DNA of 38,573 bases from Chara braunii (taxonomy: Eukaryota > Streptophyta > Charophyceae > Charales > Characeae): NCBI GenBank assembly GCA_003427395.1, contig BFEA01000650.1:12289-50861 (forward strand), given 5' to 3'. Positions 20,161 to 29,409 of the stretch are shown one piece after another. Numbering within the stretch: position 1 is the stretch's first letter; the number at the start of each line of letters is the position of its first letter. Made by a program: the position numbers and the translations under genes. The notes under the pieces are model-generated. The model searched no databases, was not told the origin of the DNA, and saw nothing but the letters and a program-made list of their open reading frames with translations.

Positions 20161-20544
20161 TTCATCACGACGGGTAGATTGTTGTAATCATCGATCTTGA
20201 ATGAGGATTTGCCTAGTAAGCGCGAGTCAATCAGCTCGCGCTGATTACGCCCCTGCCTTTTGTACAACACCGTCGTCGCTCCTACTGATTGAATGGGCCG
20301 GTGAAGTGTCTGGATAGCGGTGGTCTCGACGGTTTGCCGCCGGAGAGGGCAATTCACCTACGGTGACTACGACGGCGCTGACTGCGACAACAACGAAAGA
20401 GAGGGAGAACGGGTAAGTCCCCGACAACCTCATAGTACTACCGTGGTGAGGATGAACAAAATCTAATAAATTTACCCCTACCACAGGGAAATATACACTA
20501 CCACACGAAAGAACCTACCGCTAAAACGGGGGAAGATGCATTAC

Positions 20545-20640
20545 TATGTGTGTGTTTGTGTATATGTGTGTGTATGTGTGTGTGTGTGTGTATGAGAGAG
20601 AGAACGAGGTAAGAGAGAGAGATGAGATAGATAGATATAG

Positions 20641-20684
<44 letters not shown>

Positions 20685-20948
20685 GAAACTTCACTCTTTT
20701 GCGCGGCCAAGAGTCTGCTCACTACGGCCACATAGAAAAATTGTAAGAAATCGAAATGAAATAGGCGGGCTTGCACGGCGATGGTATTTTCCTCCGGGCC
20801 AGCGCTGAGCAGAGTATGGGCTGAGTGCAAACGGGCATGGTGAAGTGCACTCTGTCTCTGTCAGCACATTTGTTCGTGGAAAGACAAAATACACGGGTTC
20901 CCGCAATATATGAGTTGCGCACGACAACCGTCTCGGCAACGTGAAGTA

Positions 20949-21019
<71 letters not shown>

Positions 21020-21195
21020 TGTGCGTGTGTGTCTGTGTGTGTGAGAAAGAGAGAGAGAGGGAGACAATAAGTCTCCAACCACGGTTCGCCGCACGCTACA
21101 TGGATCGATAGAATGAGCAAATAAAAAAGTGTCAGTGTATATTCCCCCGTTTCAGCGGAGGATTCATTTCGTTTTGCTCATCCCATCGATGGAAT

Positions 21196-21265
<70 letters not shown>

Positions 21266-21330
21266 GAGATCGAGGAGAGAGAGAGGGAGATCGAAGATGA
21301 GAGAGAGAGAGAGAGAGGGAGAGAGATTTG
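20545..21330 (+). repeat. Cluster of TG, TA and GA microsatellites
   Basis: (TG)n then (TA)n then (GA)n lie at 20545-20685, a long (TG)n followed by (GA)n at 20951-21064, and another (TG)n-(GA)n at 21197-21330. The TG-then-GA order occurs three times, suggesting duplication of a compound microsatellite. Shorter GA tracts follow at about 21711-21724 and 21805-21825. Confidence 0.85.
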
Positions 21331-21483
21331 TGACTACGGGACGTGACGACATTTGGATTCAGACTCGACATTGGGATTGAGACGTTGGACGTGGGACTTA
21401 TACCACGGACTTGGTGTTGACGACATTCCCATCTTCCCCTCTTCTTCGTNTACCCCCTCTTCTTCGTCTAACCCCTCTTCTTC

Positions 21484-22125
21484 GTCAGTGTATGGTTGGG
21501 GCTGGCACATTCTTCCTGTGTGAGCTTCAGACCCCTTCACACCATGGAATGATGAGGATGATGTATTTTCGGGGCGGCATTGCAATATTGATTGTCGGAT
21601 TATTGGTATCTAAGTCTTCCGCTACGCTATCTGTACCTGGTATAAGAGGTCAGTCCTTATTCTGGTCTGCGCCTTTACAGTAGGCAACTGTGTGTGTGTG
21701 AGTGAGTGTAAGAGAGAGAGAGAGTTGTTTTTTTTCCTCTTCTCGGTCCACATTCTCCCTCTCACCGTCTCGTTATCTGACTTCACTACATCAGCAGATT
21801 ATGAGCGAGAGAGAGAGAGAGAGAGACCTTGGTGACATTTGGATCCAGAGTCGACATTGGACTTCAGACAATTTTGAAGGAGTATTTGGGACTAGTAACG
21901 AGACTTGGTGTTGGCGACTTTCCCATCTCCCCATCTGACCCTCTCCCCTCGTCTGTGCATGTCTGGACCTGGCGCCTCCTTCCTGTGTAAAGCGTCGGGC
22001 CCGTTCGCACCTTGTGATGAGCATGATGATTGGTCTGCGTTGCAACATTAATTGAGCTTGTCATTGGTATTCTAGCATTCTGCTGCGCTGTCGTGCACTA
22101 CGTGATAAGGGCCAGTCCGGTCAGG
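21484..22125 (+). repeat. Diverged internal repeat, copies A and B (a third at 24118-24285)
   Basis: Three blocks of about 175 bp share an ordered set of motifs: a GT-rich start, CTTCCTGTGTG-like sequence, CCCCTTCACACC-like sequence, a GATGATG run, a CATTGATTG-like segment and a TTCCGCTACGC-like segment. They lie at about 21484-21660, 21950-22125 and 24118-24285. They are not coding. They account for part of the extra length of the sister LTR. Confidence 0.6.
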
Positions 22126-22374
22126 TCAGCTTTCGTATCTAAAGTCTTTCCCTGCGCTAATCAGCGCCATTATGAATGTATGAAAAACGCAGATCGCTTG
22201 TCGAAGATTTTGTTCGCATACATCGTCCAGTCGGTCCTTTTCATCACTTTACGGAGCTTTGGCTTACATAAACGTCGCCCATCTGGGCGCATAACGAAAC
22301 GACAGTGAGGGAGAAATGGAGAGGAAGAAGGAGGAGAGAAGGAGGGAGTAAGGAAAAGAGAGAAGAGAAGAGAT

Positions 22375-22416
22375 GATGAGGGGATGATGATGGTGACGAT
22401 GATGATGATGATGATG
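22375..22416 (+). repeat. GATG/GAT microsatellite
   Basis: A run of GATGATG units; a shorter one precedes 22630. Both are followed by a G(G/A)(C/A)ACTTACCT motif. Confidence 0.7.
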
Positions 22417-22968
22417 TAAGGGCACTTACCTGGCATGACGTGGCGACAACGGGCAGCGGACCAGCAGGTTGCTGGTTGTCTCCTGCGCTGTACGAACGTG
22501 GGTCCGACCAGGAGCCAAGTGCGATCAGAGAAGAGAGAGAGAGGAGAAAGAGAGGGACGCAGGGTGAGTAGGGAGGAGGCAACACAAACAGAAGAGAGGA
22601 GAGAGGGGAAAGGATGGTGATGATGATGTGAGGACACTTACCTTGTATTGGCGATGGTCTGCATGGGCGACATCTTCAAGTACTTCAGGTTGCCGCTGGT
22701 GCCAACAGTAGCATTGTCAGTTCGTAGGTTGTGGTAGTTGTGTAGGAGTAGGCTGGACGCTGAGTGCCAAGAGTGAGAGTGAAGGGACTGGACCCTTGTG
22801 ATTGATGAGGAGAGAGTATACTCTCCTTGACATTGGTTTCCAGTACTGCGAATCTCCATTGGTGTATTATTGGTGCAATGCCGTTCTCTGGGCACAGTAC
22901 GACTATCTGACTTTCAACGTAATGGTGTAATCTAGACTTGTCATCTCACTGTTACTTAATTTTCCTGT

Positions 22969-23001
22969 ATTATTATTATTATTATTATTGTTATTATTAT
23001 T
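22969..23001 (+). repeat. (ATT)n microsatellite
   Basis: An ATT run with one interruption inside the sister LTR. Confidence 0.85.
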
Positions 23002-23263
23002 TTGCGTTCAGACTCGTTTTCACTCACACTTTCATGCATGCAAACAGTAGCGCAGCAAACTGGCAGCATGTGCCTGCTCAATGCTCAGAGAATACGGAGA
23101 CCCGGGGTACGGGCTCGCTTTCAATGACTAGGACGACTCAACACCCAAACAACTCACTGTTCACATACACCGGATCACCCTGGATACCCCACTCACACGC
23201 TCGTGATGCACATATGGATTTGCAGTCGTCCGGATACTATGACTCATTTAGAAACAAATAGAG

Positions 23264-24560
23264 GGACACGGACAAAGATAGACAGACAGAAAAGAGGCAA
23301 AATACAAACAGACAAACGGACAATTGCGATCCGGACATGCATTGACGCTCAGATGCACAGACACCTGCATAATCCCGCGGCAACGTGCAGGCACGCAATG
23401 ACACTGTGACAACCACGAAACAACACAGTGACCCGCAGTCATACAGACACTGGGACGTTCAAGAGCAGTGGTGCGGACTGGGACATATACTGTGAAACAC
23501 GGACTGTGACCTACACGGTTAAACAGGCTGTGGCACACACACACGCTACACTCTATCTTTGGTACAACCACTTCGACTCCGGGCCACTGCAGACCTCCTT
23601 GGACAAATCACTGTGGCAGCGCTTCCGCATGGCTCACGCAGGAGTGAATGAAAGGCTGGGCGCTGCCTCTTGATTTATACTCCGGAAACTCGTTGGTCTG
23701 CCCTGTTTCACAGGCCTACGGTGTACACAGTCCCAGACGGTACTTGCTTGACTGGACTGGACTGGCTGGACTGGGACTGATTGAGCCGTGCCGCATCCCC
23801 GGTGAGAGAAAAGAGGGGGGGAGGCAAACAGGCACGGACGTACAGACTATCGAACAGATAGACAATCTGAAGCAGACAGCCAGACACCGACAACAAGACA
23901 GGTTGCGGCAGGCAGACAGGCTCAACATGGACTGACACAAATCTATCGAGACAAACACAAATGTGCAGGCAGACTGAAACAGACAGGCTGGACAGACAAA
24001 ACAGCAAACAGACAATATGACGGCAGACAGGCAGGTGGGAAAACAGACGAGAAACAGACAGGCAGGAAGACTTACCTGTGGCACCATAGCTTCTCAGTCT
24101 GATCTCCCTCTGCCTTGTCGGTGTATGTTTGGAGACTGACACCTTCCTCATGTGTGGGCGCCAGACCCCTTCACACCCTGCAAGTTATGATGATGTATGC
24201 TTGATCTGCGTCACGACATTGACTGGTCTGATCATTGATAGTTTAGTCCTTCGCTGAGTTATCACGTACTAGGTAAGAGAGGACTTTTTTGGCTCTGGTC
24301 TGCACCATTACGACATGTGGCATGCGTCATGTCACACGCGTACGTAGTAAAGACACGGTCACACCCACAATGCACAATAATGTGACAGTCACACTGTGAC
24401 ATATACACAGTGGCACATCACACAAGCACAGTGTCCTACACACTGTGACGCAGATACAGAAGTCACGCAGTGATGCGGACACAGTAATACAGTCACAAAC
24501 AGTCTCAGTCATAGAAACTTAGACCCACAATCCTACTCAGTGACAGGGACGCACAGTCCT
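23264..24560 (+). repeat. Cryptically simple ACAG/CACAGT-rich region
   Basis: Dense, degenerate ACAGACAG motifs (about 23264-24080) and then CACAGTGACAC-like motifs (about 24340-24560) fill this region, interrupted by repeat copy C. Frames across it are low complexity. No gene is supported. Confidence 0.6.
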
Positions 24561-25107
24561 ACGTAGTCACACCCGGCTATGCATAGTCGGACGCACCAAT
24601 ACACAGTCCGATACAGGTTCACGCTGGTCTGCCGTCCCATTGAACCTAAGTACCCGCGGTCCCGTATGGTACTTGCTTGACGGGACCCGGAATGACTAGG
24701 ATTGTACCACTGATTGCGTAGGGATGGACCAATGGATCAATGCGGTTGCGCAGCTAAAGACAAGCTCATACGTCTACACAGACCTACCATTAAAACAGAC
24801 AGACTGACGGACCGTCTGGGCCAAACGGTCTGAGTCAGACAAACCAGGGGAACGCAGACTTTGACAGATACCATAGGACACGGGCAGTGACATACAGGGT
24901 AAGACAGACTAGGGTGTACCTAAATGCTGTGATGCAAGGAAAGACCGAGCCACACAGACGTATGGTGCGCATTGACACATAAAGTGAAACGCGGAGATGC
25001 CTGCGCACATAGAGCAAGAGAAAGAGAGAGAAGGAAGATGATAGAAAGGTGGTGATGTCACGAGATGTGTACCTGAACTTGGTAGTGGGCGGCATGGTCG
25101 ACATCAT

Positions 25108-25138
<31 letters not shown>

Positions 25139-25836
25139 GGAGCCAGCGGTTGCGTGGTCGGTTCGTGAGCTAGTAGTAACAGCACGACAGTATTCTGGGC
25201 GCCGATCGCCGAGTAGAAGCAAGGTCACTGATATACGTGTCAGTTGCAGCAAGAGAAAGACTCCCATGGTCAACTCGATGAAGTATTCGAATTCCGATTG
25301 ATATAACATCAAGTGCATTACTGCTCTCTGATTAGAGTAGGGCTTCCTGGCTTTCAAAGGGATTTCACCATCTGCAATTTGTCCTTCCACTTTCGTCATT
25401 GCCCTACGCTATTATTATTATTACTATTATTATTTTAGATATTATTATTATTATTATTATTACTATTATTATTACTATTATTATTATTATTATTATTATT
25501 TTTTTTTTTTTTTTTTTTTTTTCTTCGATTGTTATTGCTTGATTATTTCTGATGTCTCTGTTAGTTACTATTGCTATCATTAGACATCATACAAGCCCAG
25601 AGATGATGGGAGGCATGGGGCATGTAGAGGGAGGTGACGCTATCCTCCACGATAGGTACCCGCCTCCCTCATCCTTATCCGTACTCTTCTTGTTTGGTCC
25701 TTTCAGATGTCTGCCTCCTTGGTCTGATTGATTGATGACATGATTCCGTTGGTTAATCATGGCCTCGGCTAGCTCTAAGACCCAGCAATCGTTCCATGAG
25801 TTATACAAGACCAGTGACAGGGCGATTGCGGGAGCT
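24561..25836 (+). other. Non-coding sister-LTR stretch with T and ATT runs
   Basis: It contains a 28-base T run at 25110-25137, and an (ATT)n tract running into a T run at 25410-25522. A segment at about 25065-25105 resembles one at about 22650-22672, a further internal duplication. I see no gene. Confidence 0.5.
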
Positions 25837-25868
25837 CTGCCGGAGTTCAGGCGGAACTCTGGAGGCAG
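25837..25868 (+). ncRNA. Sister-LTR version of the 32-nt hairpin
   Basis: CTGCC, GGAGTTC, loop AGGCG, GAACTCT, GGA, GGCAG. Segment lengths are identical to the hairpin at 8697-8728. The inner stem is rebuilt with different pairs. Confidence 0.65.
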
Positions 25869-25897
25869 GGAATAGTGAGGTATGTGTACTTTAATAT

Positions 25898-25922
25898 AAA
25901 CCCTAAACCCTAAACCCTAAAT
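25898..25922. repeat. Interstitial plant-type telomeric repeat
   Basis: Three units of CCCTAAA on the plus strand (TTTAGGG on the other). They lie about 30 bp after the 32-nt hairpin inside the sister LTR. This unit is typical of plants and many green algae. Confidence 0.85.
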
Positions 25923-26227
25923 CTGTAACCTTTAGACTGCTACCTATGACTATGTTAGTAACAAGGGTACAACGATCTTGCTATGAGGGTGTTCTTTGGG
26001 GATGTGGACGCAAAGGGGATCGATTACTCATATTCTTCTCTCTATACGTCGCCTAATGATGATAGGTATTTGTTATTTCAGCTTGGTGTGATTGAATGCA
26101 ACGATGATGGTCCATGTCATTTATTTCTTGTCATACGCCTGATCCGAGCATAAGTCCTCAAAACTGACAACGGTTCAAGGCGAGTGTCATCAAAGGTGAT
26201 AACTTGATCCGTCGATAAGTCTTCTGT

Positions 26228-26907
26228 GGAGGTAAGAATATCAGGGAAAGCCTGCCTTAACTCCAATGAGCCTTACACTTGATTACTGGTAAGAGTAGCA
26301 GGATTCCTTGAACACCCACCTTATTGAGGGCTAGACAGTGATAAGAGTAGCAGGGAAAACCTGCCTTATCAGCGATTAGTCTGATATAAGAGTATCGAGG
26401 TTTCAAGGACACCTGCCTTATCATTAACCAATTTAACATTCTTTTCAGTGGTAAGAGTAGCAAGGATGCTTGGACACCCGCCGTATTGAGAGCTAGCCAG
26501 TGATAAGAGTAGAAGGGAAAACCTGCCTTATAAGTGACTAGTCTGATACAAGAGTAGCGAGGTTTCAAGGACACATGCCTTATCATTGATCAATCTAACA
26601 TTCTTTCAGTGGTAAGAGTAGCAAGGATCCTTGGATACCCGCCTTATTGAGGGCTAGCCAGTGATAAGAGTAGCAGGGAAAACCTGCCTTATCAGTGACT
26701 AGTCTGATATAAGAGTAGCGAGGTTTCAAGGACACCTTCCTTATCAGTAAACATCCCAGCACTTAGTCAATGATAAGAATAGCAAGGGTCCTTGGATACC
26801 TGCCTTATTGATGACAGACCAGTGATAAGAGTGGCAGAGAAAGCTTGCCTTATCAGTGACTAGTCTGACATAAGAGTAGCAAGGTTTCAGGGATACCTGC
26901 CTTATCA
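26228..26907 (+). ncRNA. Array of about thirteen hairpins in the sister LTR
   Basis: After a first unit (GGAGGTAAG at 26228-26236 facing CTTAACTCC at 26256-26264, inner CAGG/CCTG), three hairpin types repeat in fixed order four times. Type 1 has GGTAAG or TGATAAG facing CTTATT, starting at 26288, 26450, 26611 and 26771. Type 2 has TGATAAG facing CTTATCA with inner GCAGG/CCTGC around GAAAA, as at 26339-26371. Type 3 has TGATATAAG facing CTTATCA with inner AGGT/ACCT. The higher-order period is about 161 bp. The shared frame is AAGAGTAGC...GCCTTAT. The array sits where the 7.5-kb LTR has its own array but has a different sequence. Confidence 0.7.
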
Positions 26908-27950
26908 GTGATTAGTCATAGAATAAGCCTACCGCTAAGTGTGCTTTGGCGAACAGGGTTCAAGATCCACAAGGTTTGCCTTTTGTCAAACAAGCTCCAG
27001 TAACAAGTGGATATATCCTGAATGGTCTGCCATACCACCGCTAACTTTCTCCACAATCTGCATCGTTCAGTCCTAACTATGTATCTTTGATTCTACTGGG
27101 AAGGTAAAGTGAGTTCTTGCCTCAGAGAGACTATCCATTTTACATTGGAAAGTTTCATATGATTTCTTTCATGAGATTCCTTTCCACAGGTTGGATTGGT
27201 GATGTNTTCATGTGTATTGGGGGAAGGAAGGGAACCCAAACAAAATAATCACAAGGGGGATAGGAATAAGATAGTGAAGAGAATGTGGAGAGTTACTGCG
27301 ACAGTAAAAGAGAAGTGAACTATTGTTCACTACTTGAAGCGGAAGGGCAACGACCCAAAACGATTAGTTAAGGATAGGAGTAAGACGGAAGACACAGAGT
27401 CTAGAAGGGACTTTCTAGATCTCAGTTAGGAAGAGAGATGTTAANTTTCTCTTGGACTGTGCTGTGTCTACAGGTCTGGCCTCTTGGAGAAGACTACGGA
27501 AGAANTCCANAAGGAACTGCAAATTTTGTTATCTCTGGATAACAGGTCGGTATAACTCCGACTNAACNTCCACATGGCTTGATACCCACACCTNAGACAA
27601 GACCTAAGAAGGGAACAGATAAATCTTNCTCCTNTATCTACACCTAAATTTGTCCAAGTCANACTCAGAGGTCTTTGAAAATGTGAAGGNCTGGGGTAAA
27701 AGGAGTCANGTTTAGGAAGGAATGTTGTTTTCAAGGTTTTGGGGCGTGAGTGGCTTGCTATGAATGGGTTAAAGGTTNACGCTTGTAGCNCATTCTGTGT
27801 ATGCATNTGTATGCTNGTGTGTGATTCTTGCATCTGCACAGGTGTTGGACATTTGTGCTGTCTTCTGAATTTGGGATCGTCCGAGATATTCGGGCAAGGG
27901 ACACAACAATCGTGAAAGTGAGGTCCACCGCTCATTCCACTCCCCTGACT

Positions 27951-27953
<3 letters not shown>

Positions 27954-28009
<56 letters not shown>
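27954..28009. repeat. (TA)28 microsatellite
   Basis: A 56-base TA run about 0.6 kb before the sister LTR end. The 7.5-kb LTR has its TATA box in the broadly matching region, so this tract may have grown from a TATA-rich promoter; that is an inference. Confidence 0.9.
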
Positions 28010-28011
<2 letters not shown>

Positions 28012-28406
28012 GTGGATGAGATCGTAAGCTAGTCTGAGCTTAGAAAGCTATTGTTTAGAAGTCTGTTTGAGATCTTGAGAGAATGGGAGATTGCAAAAGG
28101 GGTTCAACTCTGGCTTTTAAACATAGAGTCATTGTCATAAGTTAGCTAAGCGTGGAAGACTNTCCGAGAAGTCGACCTGATTAGATAGTCGGTCTGGGGA
28201 GTTAGCACCTCGGGGCACGACATACGGGTCAGTCTTAAGGCGTTGTACCGCGCGTATGCCTATGCTACGGCGATCGAGAAAACGCCCTCGGCTGGCCTAC
28301 CTCTGCGACTGCATGTAAAAGCCTTCGCACGTGGGTCAGTAGCTCAGCAGGGATACGCCCACCTAAGGGATGGTGACAGCTCCCGCGGGTGAAGGTAATA
28401 TTGTAC

Positions 28407-28443
28407 CTCGCGGGATCCCTAACCTGTCGTAGGGAGTCGCGAG
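28407..28443 (+). ncRNA. Sister-LTR version of the U5 hairpin
   Basis: CTCGCG/CGCGAG and TCCCTA/TAGGGA enclose the loop ACCTGTCG; all twelve pairs are canonical. It corresponds to 12093-12133. Confidence 0.65.
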
Positions 28444-28577
28444 AGATATAGCACGCGCGCACGGTCGAAGTGGTGTTTCGTTAAAGGTGACAACAAGACT
28501 TCTGCGTGACACGACCGTGAGGTCCGACACAAAATTTACTTTGCGTCTGGGTGTGGGATCGCCGCGCGCGACACCGT

Positions 28578-29409
28578 CTAGACACTTGTGCTAATCCTAA
28601 AGCATATTAAGGAATATCAAACTAAACGGTAAGGGTTAGCACCTCTGGGGCGCAACCCCTATTGGATGACTGCAAGTCAGCACAACCTGGCTGCGGAACC
28701 ACGTCTACCAACGGGGTAAGAGTTTAAGGGGTTATGCACGCCCCAGGGAATTACACCGGTGGAATGGCGGGGAATATGAGTCGAGACTTTTGGGTAGTCC
28801 TGATTGAATGCTTATCAGGAGAAAACCTATCGTTGCATAACCAACGAAGGAACTGCCGTTAAGATAACAATGTGGTAGGCCGTAGATCTGGCTCGATCAA
28901 CTAGACTATGGTGGGTCAGGATGGAGACCTAGCATTTCTGTACTAGACTGCAGAAGGAGCTGAGATGAGATTTAAGTGTATATATGTATATATGCNCGAT
29001 TGTGAGGATTTTCNGGAGGGATGCAAGAGTGTCTTCCGAGGTCTCATTTAAGGCCCGCGTCCCTGGGTATGACTCTGCTTACGAGAAAGAGTCTAAGCCG
29101 GGACANTCAACGAGAGGTCAGCGTTTGTCTANGACAAGGGGGAGAGGACGGTTTAGAGGGCCTTTGGAACTTATGCTGTAATATTGATGCGTAATACACC
29201 GGCGTCCTAGTATCAGGGCAATGGAGACCCAGGTTGAAACCCTGGCAGCATATAGTTGTGTGGGCACGGATTGTTCAAGGCCTCGAACCTGAGTCTGTCG
29301 GCTAATCGGGTTGGTTCCTTTCTCGTCAACATTTGGAATGTGGATGAATTTATAGCTCTTTCTGATTTGGCGAAGCGACGGGGACGTCGCTTAATATGGT
29401 CCGGTAAGC
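28578..29409 (+). other. 3' end of the giant element's internal region
   Basis: About 0.8 kb between the nested solo LTR and the 3' LTR, with no supported gene. A tRNA-like T arm (CCAGG, loop TTGAAAC, CCTGG) lies at 29229-29245 after TAGTATCAGGG-like sequence. A perfect AAGCGAC/GTCGCTT hairpin lies at 29373-29392, 17 bases before the LTR. A classical polypurine tract directly before 29410 is missing. Confidence 0.5.

Larger units (their letters stand above)
18302..28573 (+). mobile_element. Nested solo LTR of a sister family, about 10.3 kb
   Basis: It starts TGTCGG and ends CGACA, flanked by CCGT on both sides. Landmarks are colinear with the 7.5-kb LTR: terminal hairpin (4784 and 18307), a block with an ATTCATT-containing motif (about 7024 and 21139), the 32-nt hairpin (8697 and 25837), a hairpin array (9013 and 26228), the GATAACAGGTCGG hairpin (10788 and 27527), and the last about 350 bp with the CCTGTCG hairpin (12093 and 28407). 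Only one set of landmarks exists, so it is a single LTR, most simply a solo LTR left by recombination. Its extra length comes from microsatellites, T and ATT runs, and internal duplications between about 20000 and 25800. No gene is supported inside it. Confidence 0.8.

Noticed and set aside
20546-21380. Frames rich in cysteine-valine, threonine-histidine or serine-leucine
   Set aside because: They are translations of TG and GA repeats.
23708-24151. Minus-strand cysteine-rich frames
   Set aside because: They follow the degenerate ACAG repeat on the opposite strand, which yields repeated CLS/VCL residues without a domain.
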